This document shows, one piece after another, positions 33,020 to 41,613 of a stretch of DNA of 56,954 nt. The translations under genes and the position numbers were made by a program. Numbering within the stretch: position 1 is the stretch's first letter; each line of letters begins with the position of its first letter. The stretch is from Mesorhizobium tianshanense (GTDB lineage Bacteria > Pseudomonadota > Alphaproteobacteria > Rhizobiales > Rhizobiaceae): the NCBI RefSeq assembly GCF_007830515.1, contig NZ_VLKT01000049.1, positions 1 to 56,954 on the forward strand. Reading direction: 5' to 3'. A model generated the notes under the pieces. That model was not told the origin of the DNA, made no database searches, and worked only from the letters and a program-made list of their open reading frames with translations.

Positions 33020-34179
33020 CCATGCTGCTCGACCGCAGCCCCGGCTTCGGCGTCTACATCCACTGGCCGTTCTGCGCGGCCAAGTGCCCCTATTGCGACT
33101 TCAACAGCCATGTCCGTCACCAGCCGGTCGACCAGGAGCGTTTTGCACGCGCCTTCGAGACCGAGCTTGCGACAATGCGCGACCGCACCGGGCCGCGCGA
33201 GGTGACCAGCATTTTTCTCGGCGGCGGCACACCGTCGCTGATGAAACCGCAAACCGTGGCGACGGTGCTGGACGCGGTGGCGAAGAACTGGACGGTGCCT
33301 GATGGCATCGAGGTGACGCTGGAAGCCAACCCCTCCTCGGTCGAGGCCGAGCGCTTTCACGGCTACCGGGCAGCGGGTGTCAACCGCGTGTCGCTCGGCG
33401 TGCAGGCGCTGAACGACAAAGACCTGCGCTTCCTCGGCCGGCTGCACAATGTCGATGAAGCGCTGCATGCGATTGGTCTGGCGCGCGAGATCTTTCCGCG
33501 GCTATCCTTCGACCTGATCTACGCGCGGCCCGGCCAGACCCCTGAAGCCTGGCAGGCCGAGCTCGAACAGGCGATTGGCCACGCCGCCGATCATCTGTCG
33601 CTCTACCAGCTGACCATCGAGGAAGGCACGCCATTCCACGCGCTGCATGCGGCCAAGAAATTCGCCATTCCCGACAACGACCATGCCGCCGATCTCTACG
33701 CGCTGACGCAGGAGATCACCGCCGCCCATGGGCTTCCGGCCTACGAGATTTCCAACCACGCCAGATCAGGAGCGGAAAGCCGGCACAACCTCACCTATTG
33801 GCGTTATGGCGAATATGTCGGCGTCGGTCCCGGCGCGCATGGCCGTTTCGTCGAAAACGGCCGCCGCGTGGTGACGATCGCGGAGAAAATGCCGGAAACC
33901 TGGGCCAATCTGGTCGAGGCCAAGGGCCATGGCATCACCGGCGGCGAGACCCTGACGCGCTCGGAAGAGGCCGACGAGTTCCTCTTGATGGGGCTGAGAT
34001 TGGCCGAGGGCATCGATCTTTCGCGCTACGAAGCGTTTTCCGGGCGCGGCCTGTCGACGGCACGGCTGTCGGTGCTGCAGGGCGAGGGGCTGGTGGCGCC
34101 GATCGGCAATGCCCGCCTGCGCGCCACGCCGGCCGGCATGATCGTGCTTGATGCGGTGGTGGCCGACCTGGCGCGGTAG
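33016..34179 (+). CDS. hemW: HemW-type radical SAM protein (heme chaperone)
   Basis: 387 residues. GVYIHWPFCAAKCPYCDFNSH holds the Cys20/Cys24/Cys27 motif for the [4Fe-4S] cluster with the extra Cys found in HemW; further blocks are FLGGGTPSLM, EVTLEANPSS, RVSLGVQALND and GVGPGAHGRF. HemW binds and delivers heme to respiratory enzymes, distinct from HemN. Start chosen at ATG 33016, overlapping rdgB by four bases; upstream in-frame codons lie inside rdgB. Confidence 0.93.
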   Translation: MTMLLDRSPGFGVYIHWPFCAAKCPYCDFNSHVRHQPVDQERFARAFETELATMRDRTGPREVTSIFLGGGTPSLMKPQTVATVLDAVAKNWTVPDGIEVTLEANPSSVEAERFHGYRAAGVNRVSLGVQALNDKDLRFLGRLHNVDEALHAIGLAREIFPRLSFDLIYARPGQTPEAWQAELEQAIGHAADHLSLYQLTIEEGTPFHALHAAKKFAIPDNDHAADLYALTQEITAAHGLPAYEISNHARSGAESRHNLTYWRYGEYVGVGPGAHGRFVENGRRVVTIAEKMPETWANLVEAKGHGITGGETLTRSEEADEFLLMGLRLAEGIDLSRYEAFSGRGLSTARLSVLQGEGLVAPIGNARLRATPAGMIVLDAVVADLAR

Positions 34180-34182
34180 CCG

Positions 34183-34506
34183 GTGAAGAACGTCCTCTTC
34201 GTCTGTAGCCAGAACCGCTTGCGGAGCCCTACGGCCGAGCAAGTATTTTCCGGCCGCAGGGACATCGAAGTCGCATCGGCCGGCACCAACCATGATGCCG
34301 ACAATCCACTGACGCATGAACTCGTAGCCTGGGCTGACATCATCTTCGTGATGGAGAAGGCGCACCGCGCCAAGCTGCAGCAGAAATTCAAGACAAGCCT
34401 GAAGAAGGCTCGCGTGATCTGCCTCGACATTCCGGACGATTATGAATTCATGGACCCAGCCTTGATCCGGCTGCTTGAGACGCGCGTCTTGAGATATTTG
34501 GGTTGA
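34183..34506 (+). CDS. Low-molecular-weight protein tyrosine phosphatase-like protein
   Basis: 107 residues, shorter than usual LMW-PTPs (about 150). VLFVCSQNRLRSPTAEQVF contains the C-x5-R phosphate loop (Cys8, Arg14), and DIPDDYEFMDP near residue 84 supplies the general-acid Asp. Likely dephosphorylates a phosphotyrosine or arginine. GTG start three bases after the hemW stop. Terminates just before a relic of an EamA transporter gene. Confidence 0.8.
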   Translation: MKNVLFVCSQNRLRSPTAEQVFSGRRDIEVASAGTNHDADNPLTHELVAWADIIFVMEKAHRAKLQQKFKTSLKKARVICLDIPDDYEFMDPALIRLLETRVLRYLG

Positions 34507-34638
34507 GAGCGGCGTCTAAGCATCGTGCTTGTGACGGCGCTTGGCGTGGTCTTTCTCGGCGATCACCCCACCGGAGCGAGCCGGCTTGGCATCGCCCTTG
34601 GCGCGGCGGGCGCGGTGCTGATCGCTTGTAGGGTATGA
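34507..34638 (+). pseudogene. Relic of EamA/DMT transporter C-terminus
   Basis: Frame 34516-34638 reads LSIVLVTALGVVFLGDHPTG then ASRLGIALGAAGAVLIACRV before a stop. This is the classic last two helices and GD/E-x-x-T-x-x-x-x-x-G-x-x-L motif of EamA family permeases. No start codon or upstream helices exist; the phosphatase gene ends immediately before. It is a decayed tail left by deletion or insertion. The opposite-strand small frames here are therefore at least partly its shadows. Confidence 0.6.
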
Positions 34639-34910
34639 TGGTGCGCCATTGCGGGCGCTTTTCGTTTCAAGGCGGGTGATGAAAATGTCGAAGCGATTGG
34701 GCATCGTCTGGTCAGTGCTCCATCGTGCTGCCGGTGTCGGTCGAGGGGTTCGATTTCCAGATTGGTCGCCTTTGATGGACGACGCTTTGGCGGCTTTTTC
34801 GCCAAGCTGACCTCGGTCTCTGCAGGCCGGCTCCTATCCTTCCGCGCGGCGAAGCGCCTGCGGCCGGCATAATACGGTTCGAAAACGTCCTGTATCTTAA
34901 GGCTGTCCAT
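34563..34910 (-). CDS. Doubtful small protein
   Basis: 115 residues from an ATG at 34910 with GGGAGGAGCAGG directly upstream, a strong ribosome site. MDSLKIQDVFEPYYAGRRRF begins a basic protein whose last third runs antisense to the EamA relic and is low-complexity. Only the first about 65 residues (Lys/Arg/Pro-rich) look protein-like, and a frame change near 34700 is possible, where a second minus frame (34516-34704, MPNRFDIFITRLETK) starts. Family not recognised. The rest of the 600-bp interval up to rsmI shows no recognisable gene. Confidence 0.3.
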   Translation of the reverse strand: MDSLKIQDVFEPYYAGRRRFAARKDRSRPAETEVSLAKKPPKRRPSKATNLEIEPLDRHRQHDGALTRRCPIASTFSSPALKRKAPAMAHHHTLQAISTAPAAPRAMPSRLAPVG

Positions 34911-35113
34911 CCTGCTCCTCCCGAGATCAGGGATAAAACCCGCCGGGCATGGTTTCGTTCCGTACTGTGGCAAGGACATGGCGGCCATCTCACTTTGGCC
35001 TGGGGGTTTTGCAACCCGGCGTGAGCCGTGCCAAACAGGGGTCGAACGCATTCAAAATGTTAGAACGTCTCGCGCGCGTCCATACACGCTCGGCGCTCTA
35101 ACGAGGGACACCA

Positions 35114-36061
35114 GTGACCGGCGAGTTGGCAAAACGCAGCTATGTGATCGGCCAGACCGAGATATCGGCCCGGCCGCTCGCGCCGGCGCTCTACCTGGTG
35201 GCAACGCCGATCGGCAATCTCGCCGACATCACATTACGGGCGCTTGAAACGCTCGCCGCCGCCGACATCGTCGCCTGCGAGGACACGCGTGTCAGCCGCG
35301 TGCTGCTCGACCGCTACGGCATCCGCCGCCGCACGTCAGCCTATCACGAGCACAACGCCGGCGAGGCCGGGCCGAAGCTGATCGCAGCCTTGCTGGCCGG
35401 GCAGAGCGTGGCGCTGATCTCGGATGCCGGCACGCCGCTGATCTCGGATCCCGGCTACCGATTGGTCGGCGAGGCTCTCGACCAGGGCATTCGCGTCGTG
35501 CCGATCCCTGGCCCGTCGGCGCCGCTTGCAGCGCTGACGGCGTCGGGCTTGCCCTCCGACGCCTTCCTGTTCGCCGGGTTTTTGCCGGTGAAGGCCGGTC
35601 AGCGGCTGACGCGTCTGGAAGCGCTGAAACAAGTGCCGGCGACGCTGATCTTCTTCGAATCACCGCGCCGGCTGGCCGAGACGCTCGGCGCCACGGTCGA
35701 GGCGCTGGGTGGAGCGCGCAGAGCCGCGATCGGGCGCGAACTGACCAAGACTTTCGAGGAGATGCGGACCGGCACCTTGCAGTCGCTTGCCGATCACTAC
35801 GCGGCGACCGATACGCCGAAGGGCGAGATCGTCATCTGCGTCGGCCCGTCGGAAGCAACGGCCGACGAGCCGGCCGATATCGACCGGCTTCTGCTTTCGC
35901 TTGCCGACGAGATGCCGGCCTCCAAGGCGGCGGCGGAGGCTGCCAAGATGACCGGCGGCCAGAAGCAGGCGCTCTACCGGCGATTGCTCGAGCTCAAGGA
36001 TAGCGGGAAGAATCGGGATGCCGGGAAGGATGGCGACACCGGGAAAGACGGCGATGGCTGA
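35114..36061 (+). CDS. rsmI: 16S rRNA 2'-O-ribose C1402 methyltransferase
   Basis: 315 residues. LYLVATPIGNLADITLRALETL, ACEDTRVSRVLLDRYGI, ALISDAGTPLISDPGYRLV and IPGPSAPLAALTASGLP are the tetrapyrrole-methylase-fold signatures of RsmI. Methylates the ribose of C1402 in the ribosomal decoding centre. GTG start with GAGGGA upstream. The C-terminus carries an imperfect GK-D/N-x-D-x repeat (residues about 298-315) that overlaps the start of the next gene by eight bases. Confidence 0.94.
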   Translation: MTGELAKRSYVIGQTEISARPLAPALYLVATPIGNLADITLRALETLAAADIVACEDTRVSRVLLDRYGIRRRTSAYHEHNAGEAGPKLIAALLAGQSVALISDAGTPLISDPGYRLVGEALDQGIRVVPIPGPSAPLAALTASGLPSDAFLFAGFLPVKAGQRLTRLEALKQVPATLIFFESPRRLAETLGATVEALGGARRAAIGRELTKTFEEMRTGTLQSLADHYAATDTPKGEIVICVGPSEATADEPADIDRLLLSLADEMPASKAAAEAAKMTGGQKQALYRRLLELKDSGKNRDAGKDGDTGKDGDG

Positions 36062-36431
36062 GCGCCCGGTCGCCAGCCGCCAGCAGGCCTACCGGCGCGG
36101 CCACCGCAGCGAGTGGCTGGCGGCTGCTGCTTTGATGGTGAAAGGCTACCGGATCCTGGCGCGCCGCCACCGCACGCGGTTCGGCGAGATCGACCTGATC
36201 GCGCGGCGCGGCGACCTGGTGCTGTTCGTCGAGGTGAAGGCCCGCCGCACGCTGATGGAAGCCATGGAGGCTGTTCGCTACGAGTCGGAGCGCCGCATCG
36301 AAAGCGCCGCCGATCTCTGGCTGTCGCGTCAATCCTACTATGGAAGATTGTCGGTGCGCTTCGACATGGTCGCGGTGCTGCCGTGGCGCTGGCCGGTGCA
36401 TGTCGAGAATGTTTTCTACGGGCGAAACTGA
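36054..36431 (+). CDS. yraN: YraN family endonuclease-like protein (UPF0102)
   Basis: 125 residues from ATG 36054, inside the end of rsmI. GHRSEWLAAAALMVKGYRILARRHRTRFGEIDLIARRGDLVLFVEVKAR is the UPF0102 block: an Holliday-junction-resolvase-like fold with the E-I-D-L...E-V-K motif. Function unproven, possibly nucleic-acid processing. Usually followed by gshB in rhizobia; here the next gene is uppP on the other strand. Confidence 0.9.
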   Translation: MAERPVASRQQAYRRGHRSEWLAAAALMVKGYRILARRHRTRFGEIDLIARRGDLVLFVEVKARRTLMEAMEAVRYESERRIESAADLWLSRQSYYGRLSVRFDMVAVLPWRWPVHVENVFYGRN

Positions 36432-36463
36432 ACGGCAACCCCGGCAGTCAGACCTGTGCCGCC

Positions 36464-37270
36464 TCACCCCCAGATGAACAGCGCCGCCAGCCCGACGGTG
36501 CCGATGACCAGCCGCCACCAGCCGAACAGCGAATAGCCGTGGCGCGAGACGTAGTTGAGCAGGAAGCGCACGACGATAAGCGCAGCGACGAAGGCGGCGA
36601 TGAACCCGGCGGCGATGACCGGCAGATCGGCGCTGGTTAGCACATTGCGGTTCTTGAAGAGGTCGAAGGCAAAGGCGCCGACCATCGTCGGCATGGCGAG
36701 GAAGAAGGAGAATTCCGCGGCCGCCCGTTTGTCGACGCCCAGAAGCAGCGCGCCGACGATCGTCGAGCCGGAGCGCGACGTGCCGGGGATCAGTGAAAGG
36801 CACTGGAACAGTCCGATCTGCAGATAGAGCCTGAGCGGAAACCGCTCGACATCGTGGTAGAGCGGCTTCGGCTTGAGGCGATCCACCCACAACAACACGA
36901 CGCCGCCGATGATCAGCATGATGCAGATCAGCCTCGGCGATTCAAACAGCACCGTCTTGATAAAGCCATGCGCCAGCGCGCCGATGACGGCCGCCGGTAG
37001 GAAGGCGACGAGGATGCCGAGGACGAAATGCCGCGTCCCCCGATCACGCGGCAGATCGATCAGCATCTGCCACAGACGATGGAAATAGACGCTGAGGATT
37101 GCCAGTATGGCGCCGAGCTGGATCAGGATCTCGAAGGCCTTGCCGGTCGAGTGGAAGCCGAGAAAATGGCCGGCTAGCAGGATATGGCCGGTCGACGAGA
37201 CCGGAATGAATTCGGTCAGGCCCTCGATCATGCCGAGCAGCAGCGCTTCGACGATGGTCTGGCTTTCCAT
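36464..37270 (-). CDS. uppP: Undecaprenyl-diphosphatase (BacA type)
   Basis: 268 residues, about eight helices. GLTEFIPVSSTGHILLAGH and IPGTSRSGSTIVGALLLG are the two BacA/UppP motifs (Glu and Ser-x-x-H, then Arg-Ser). It recycles the undecaprenyl lipid carrier for peptidoglycan and polysaccharide synthesis. Full length. Convergent with yraN (32 bp between stops). Confidence 0.95.
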   Translation of the reverse strand: MESQTIVEALLLGMIEGLTEFIPVSSTGHILLAGHFLGFHSTGKAFEILIQLGAILAILSVYFHRLWQMLIDLPRDRGTRHFVLGILVAFLPAAVIGALAHGFIKTVLFESPRLICIMLIIGGVVLLWVDRLKPKPLYHDVERFPLRLYLQIGLFQCLSLIPGTSRSGSTIVGALLLGVDKRAAAEFSFFLAMPTMVGAFAFDLFKNRNVLTSADLPVIAAGFIAAFVAALIVVRFLLNYVSRHGYSLFGWWRLVIGTVGLAALFIWG

Positions 37271-37432
37271 GGCAACCTCGGCGTTCGAGTGGGAACTTGA
37301 AGAACGGCTTGCTTGTCATGGCGCGGAACTCCTCCTATAGGTCGCAGCACCCTGACGGCCCGGTGAATCGGGGCGGCCAAGACTTACCGGCGCAGCCGGC
37401 GATTTGCCAGTGCGCTCTATTATCGCGGGACC

Positions 37433-38125
37433 ATGCTGACGCTTTTCCACCACCCGATGTTCGCCTCCTGCCGGTTCGTGCGCCTAGCTTTCGGCGAGTA
37501 TGGCGAGGAGCTGGCGCTGATCGAGGAGAAGCCGTGGATGCGGCGCAAGGAGTTCCTGGCGCTGAACCCGGCCGGCACGCTGCCGATCCTGCTTGCCGAG
37601 GGGGACGTGCCGATCGTCGGCGCCATGGTCATCGCCGAGTATCTCGACGAGACGCGCGGCGTCCTCAAGCGCGACAAGCGGCTATTCGCCGAGGACCCGA
37701 TGGGGCGCGCGGAAATCCGCCGGCTGACCGACTGGTATCTCAACAAGGCCGATAGCGAAGTGACACGGCACCTCGTGCGCGAGCGCGTGCTGAAACCGGT
37801 CATGCCGGAAACGGCGGGCGGCGGTTCGCCCGATTCGGCGGCGATCCGCGCCGCGCGCGCCAATATCCGCCAGCACATGAAATACACCAACTGGCTGGCT
37901 GGCACACGCCATTGGCTGGCCGGCAACAAGGTCACCTATGCCGATCTCGCGGCTGCGGCTGCGCTGTCGGTGCTCGACTATCTCGGCGAGATCGACTGGC
38001 GCGAACACGCTGCCGCGCGCGAATGGTATGCACGGGTGAAATCACGGCCATCGTTCCGGCCGCTTTTGTCCGACCGGGTGCGCGGCCTGTCGCCGGTGTC
38101 ACATTATGCGGACCTCGATTTCTAG
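37433..38125 (+). CDS. Glutathione S-transferase family protein
   Basis: 230 residues. MLTLFHHPMFASCRFVRLAFGEYG, LNPAGTLPILLAEGDVPIVGAMVIAEYLDE (glutathione pocket) and RHWLAGNKVTYADLAAAAALSVLDYL. Cys/Ser13-type N-terminal site (FASCRF). The gene overlaps queG by 20 bp in another frame. Adjacent placement of a GST and queG is common in rhizobia; no functional link is known to me. Confidence 0.88.
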   Translation: MLTLFHHPMFASCRFVRLAFGEYGEELALIEEKPWMRRKEFLALNPAGTLPILLAEGDVPIVGAMVIAEYLDETRGVLKRDKRLFAEDPMGRAEIRRLTDWYLNKADSEVTRHLVRERVLKPVMPETAGGGSPDSAAIRAARANIRQHMKYTNWLAGTRHWLAGNKVTYADLAAAAALSVLDYLGEIDWREHAAAREWYARVKSRPSFRPLLSDRVRGLSPVSHYADLDF

Positions 38126-39266
38126 AGCGGAAAACCTGCGCGCGCTGATCGACCGCGAGGCGCAGCGCGCCGGTTTCGATGCCGTTGCCGTCACCACGCC
38201 CGATGCCATCCCGCAGGCGCCGGCCCGGCTTGCCGAATTTGTCGCCGACGGCTTCCACGGCTCGATGGGCTGGATCGCCGAGACGCTCGAACGCCGGGGC
38301 GAGCCGACAGCACTTTGGCCTGAGGTTCGCTCCGTCATCGTGCTGGCCATGAATTACGGCCCCGACCACGATCCGCGCGCCGTCCTGGCGAAGCACGACC
38401 GCGGCGCGATCTCCGTCTACGCGCAGAACCGCGATTACCACGACGTGATGAAAGGCCGGCTGAAAGAGATCGCCGGCAAGATCGTGGCGCGCTCGGGGAG
38501 CGACGTAAAAGTGTTCGTCGACACCGCCCCGGTGATGGAAAAGCCGCTGGCCGAAGCCGCCGGCCTCGGCTGGCAAGGCAAGCACACCAATCTGGTCAGC
38601 CGCGAGCACGGCTCCTGGCTGTTCCTCGGCACTATCTTCACGACGGCCGAGCTTGCACCCGATACGCCCGAGGACGACCATTGCGGTTCGTGCCGCGCCT
38701 GTCTCGACGTTTGTCCGACCGACGCCTTTCCCGCACCTTACCGGCTCGATGCACGGCGCTGCATCTCCTATCTCACCATCGAGAACAAGGGGCCGATCCC
38801 GCATGAGTTCCGGGAAGAGATCGGCAACCGCATCTATGGCTGCGACGACTGCCTCGCCGCCTGCCCGTGGAACAAGTTTGCCCGGGCTGCGTCCGAGGTG
38901 AAGCTTGCCGCGCGCGACGATTTGCGCGAACCGCGCCTCGCCGATCTCTTGGCGCTAGACGACACTGCTTTCCGATCCTTCTTTAGCGGGTCGCCGATCA
39001 AGCGCATCGGCCGCGACCGCTTTGTCCGCAATGTGCTGATCGCCGCCGGCAATTCCGGCGATTCCTCGCTCGGCAGCGCCGTGCGCGCGCTGCTCAGCGA
39101 TGCCTCGCCCCTGGTGCGCGGGGCGGCGGTATGGGCGCTATCCCGGCTTGTGCCCGCTTCGGGATTTGCCAAATGTGCCGCCGCCGCGGTCAAAGCGGAA
39201 AGCGACGAGGCCGTGCAACGTGAATGGCGCCTGGCGCTGGCAAAGCAAATCGAGGCGCACGCATGA
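38106..39266 (+). CDS. queG: Epoxyqueuosine reductase
   Basis: 386 residues. DHCGSCRACLDVCPTDAF and YGCDDCLAACPWNKFAR hold two four-cysteine [4Fe-4S] motifs; the N-terminal half binds a cobalamin (VDTAPVMEKPLAEAAGLGWQGKHT). The C-terminal part is HEAT-like (VRALLSDASPLVRGAAVWALSRL). Catalyses the last step of queuosine synthesis in tRNA. Starts 20 bp inside the GST gene and overlaps the next by four bases. Confidence 0.95.
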   Translation: MRTSISRAENLRALIDREAQRAGFDAVAVTTPDAIPQAPARLAEFVADGFHGSMGWIAETLERRGEPTALWPEVRSVIVLAMNYGPDHDPRAVLAKHDRGAISVYAQNRDYHDVMKGRLKEIAGKIVARSGSDVKVFVDTAPVMEKPLAEAAGLGWQGKHTNLVSREHGSWLFLGTIFTTAELAPDTPEDDHCGSCRACLDVCPTDAFPAPYRLDARRCISYLTIENKGPIPHEFREEIGNRIYGCDDCLAACPWNKFARAASEVKLAARDDLREPRLADLLALDDTAFRSFFSGSPIKRIGRDRFVRNVLIAAGNSGDSSLGSAVRALLSDASPLVRGAAVWALSRLVPASGFAKCAAAAVKAESDEAVQREWRLALAKQIEAHA

Positions 39267-40168
39267 GCGAGAAGCAGATCTTCATTTTCGGCGCCGGCTA
39301 TTCGGGCAAGGCGTTTGCCCGCGCCAACGAGGATGCCGGCACGATCCTTGGCACGACACGCGCGCCGGAGAAATTCGAAGCGCTGCGGCAGGCCGGAATC
39401 GCGCCGCTGCTTTTCGATGACGCGCTGACACCCGAAATCGGCGATGCGCTTGAGAAAACAACCCATCTCGTCGTCTCAGTGGCGCCGGCCGAGGCCGGCG
39501 ACCCGGTGCTGAATGCAGCGCGTGGAACAATCGCGGCGAAGATGCCGGCGCTCGAATGGATCGGCTATCTCTCCACAGTCGGCGTCTATGGCGACCATGG
39601 CGGCGGCTGGGTGGACGAGACCTCCGAATGCCGGCCGGTGTCGAAGCGCTCGGCGATGCGCGTCGCCGCCGAGCAGGACTGGCTGAAACTGGGTTGGGAG
39701 ATCGGCCGGCCGGTAGCGCTCCTGCGGCTGTCCGGGATTTACGGGCCGGGCCGCAATGCCCTGGTCAATCTGGAAAACGGCACCGCCCGGCGGCTGGTCA
39801 AGCCGGACCAGGTATTCAACCGCATCCATTGCGACGACATTGCGGGGGCGCTCTTGCATCTGGCCAGAGTCAATCGCGGCGGCATCTTCAACGTCACCGA
39901 CGATCTGCCAGCACCGCCGCAGGATGTCGTCGCCTACGCCGCAGGGCTGATGGGCGTCACGCCGCCGCCCGAGATTCCGTTCGAAACCGCCCAACTTTCG
40001 CCCATGGCGCGGTCCTTCTATGGCGAGAACAAGCGTGTCGCCAATACGGCGATCAAAGCGGCCGGCTATCGTTTTCGCTTTCCCGACTACCGGTCGGCCT
40101 TCGATCGAATGTGGGCTGACGACACCTGGCGTGACGGCGAGCCGCGCAGCCCGATGAAGCGGTCGTGA
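39263..40168 (+). CDS. NAD-dependent epimerase/SDR family protein (YeeZ-like)
   Basis: 301 residues from ATG 39263 overlapping the queG stop. IFIFGAGYSGKAFARANEDAG is the Rossmann glycine motif, followed by WIGYLSTVGVYGDHGGGWVDE, LRLSGIYGPGRNALVN and YRFRFPDYRSAF. The YxxxK catalytic pair is replaced by an atypical arrangement, usual in this YeeZ branch. Cytoplasmic; substrate unknown. Last of the coupled GST-queG-SDR set. Confidence 0.85.
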   Translation: MSEKQIFIFGAGYSGKAFARANEDAGTILGTTRAPEKFEALRQAGIAPLLFDDALTPEIGDALEKTTHLVVSVAPAEAGDPVLNAARGTIAAKMPALEWIGYLSTVGVYGDHGGGWVDETSECRPVSKRSAMRVAAEQDWLKLGWEIGRPVALLRLSGIYGPGRNALVNLENGTARRLVKPDQVFNRIHCDDIAGALLHLARVNRGGIFNVTDDLPAPPQDVVAYAAGLMGVTPPPEIPFETAQLSPMARSFYGENKRVANTAIKAAGYRFRFPDYRSAFDRMWADDTWRDGEPRSPMKRS

Positions 40169-40228
40169 TCGAAACCTTGAGCCGGGCGTGATATGATTCG
40201 ACTTAAATTCGCAGAGGGGTTCTGCTTC

Positions 40229-41407
40229 ATGAAAACGCTGAAGCAATCAATGCCCGGCAGAGCAATGCTGCTAAAGCGCGTCGCGACGCGCTTTAAATTT
40301 CTATTTATGCATGTCGTTGTCCCAAAACCGCTGCGCACTTTTGGGCGACATCCATTAGCAGCGCTCGTCCTCACCCTGGCGGGGCTTGCGGCGCAACCTA
40401 CAGCGGCCGAGGAACTGGCGAAAAACCTGTTCGGCGCCAAAACGCTGCCGGCCGTGGCCGCGCCGCAATCCATCGGCTTTTATTCCAAGGGCTGCTTTGC
40501 GGGTGGCGTCGCCATTCCCCTAGACGGCCCCAAATGGGAGGTGATGCGGCCTTCGCGCAATCGCCGCTGGGGCCATCCGACGATGATCGCGCTGATCGAG
40601 AAACTGTCGCGCGACGCGGCGGCCGACGGCTGGCCCGGCCTGCTGGTTGGCGACATTTCGCAGCCGCGCGGCGGGCCGATGCTGACCGGCCACGCCTCGC
40701 ATCAGATCGGCCTCGACGCCGACATCTGGCTGACGCCGATGCCCGACCGCAAGCTTTCGATCAACCAGCGCGAAAACATGAGCGCCACCCTGCTTGTCGA
40801 CGAAAAGACCCATTTGGTGAAGGATGCGATCTGGGTACCGGCACATATGCGGCTCCTGAGGCGGGCGGCAAGCTATCCCGAAGTCGAGCGTATCCTGGTC
40901 AATCCCGGCATCAAGAAGAAGCTCTGCGATACGGTGAAAGGCGACCGCGCATGGCTGCGCAAGGTCAGGCCGTTCTGGGGCCACGACTATCACTTCCACA
41001 TCCGCATCGGCTGTCAGCCCGGCTCGCCCAACTGCAAGCGACAGGACGCCACGGCGCCCGGCGAGGGCTGCGACAAATCGCTGGACTGGTGGTTCACCGA
41101 GGAACCATGGCGCCCCAACAAGAACCCGGACAGGCCGAAAGCGCGCGACGTGATGACGATGGCGAGCCTGCCCGCCGAATGCCAGGCGGTGCTCGACGGG
41201 CCAGATCCGGCTTCGGCTGAGGTGGTCACCTATTATGGCGACGGCGTGGCGGTCGCGGCCGCCACCACTGCACCCGTTCTCGCGGCGGCTCCGCCGCCGG
41301 CGCGCGCATCCGTAAGCGGCACGGGGGCGCTTCCGGCCTCGGTCAACGCCTTCGCGGCAACGCCCGAGATCGGCATTCCGCTGCCACGACCACGACCTGG
41401 GAACTGA
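40229..41407 (+). CDS. mepA: Penicillin-insensitive murein endopeptidase
   Basis: 392 residues if started at ATG 40229, which has AGAGGGG nine bases upstream. Catalytic metal motifs: HASHQIGLDADIWL and HDYHFHIRIGCQPGSPNC, plus AIPLDGPKWEVMRPSRNRRWGHP, all typical of MepA, which cuts peptidoglycan cross-links in the periplasm. The signal peptide (LAALVLTLAGLAAQPTAA) is unusual: a palindromic repeat lies between its n-region and hydrophobic core in frame. A second start (ATG 40307, inside the repeat) gives a normal-length signal peptide but lacks a ribosome site. C-terminal tail is Ala/Pro-rich. Confidence 0.9.
   Translation: MKTLKQSMPGRAMLLKRVATRFKFLFMHVVVPKPLRTFGRHPLAALVLTLAGLAAQPTAAEELAKNLFGAKTLPAVAAPQSIGFYSKGCFAGGVAIPLDGPKWEVMRPSRNRRWGHPTMIALIEKLSRDAAADGWPGLLVGDISQPRGGPMLTGHASHQIGLDADIWLTPMPDRKLSINQRENMSATLLVDEKTHLVKDAIWVPAHMRLLRRAASYPEVERILVNPGIKKKLCDTVKGDRAWLRKVRPFWGHDYHFHIRIGCQPGSPNCKRQDATAPGEGCDKSLDWWFTEEPWRPNKNPDRPKARDVMTMASLPAECQAVLDGPDPASAEVVTYYGDGVAVAAATTAPVLAAAPPPARASVSGTGALPASVNAFAATPEIGIPLPRPRPGN
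40272..40351. repeat. REP-like palindromic repeat inside mepA reading frame
   Basis: Two hairpins: TAAAGCGCGTCG at 40272-40283 with its exact complement to 40295, and ATGTCG...CCCAAAA (40311-40327) with TTTTGGGCGACAT (40339-40351). The sequence matches an intergenic repeat widespread in Mesorhizobium and relatives. Translated in the mepA frame it contributes about 27 residues (from LKRVATRF to FGRH). Confidence 0.8.
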
Positions 41408-41613
41408 CGCTTTGCTCGGGGGCGTTTGCGCTGCCCCTCACCCTGCAGGCCGGAATCTGATCGTCCTGCCGGGCTGGTTTGGCCAATCTGATCTCATCTT
41501 GCTCTTGATCCGTGGACCGCCTCATTTTGAAAACCGATTTCCCTTTTCCAGGTCATGCGCTAGTCAACGAAAAGAACGGCGAAACGCCACTGGGAACCGG
41601 AACGGATGAGAGC

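Noticed and set aside
34516..34704. 62-codon minus frame (MPNRFDIFITRLETK)
   Set aside because: Lies antisense to the EamA relic and has no ribosome site; kept only as a remark under the 34563-34910 entry.
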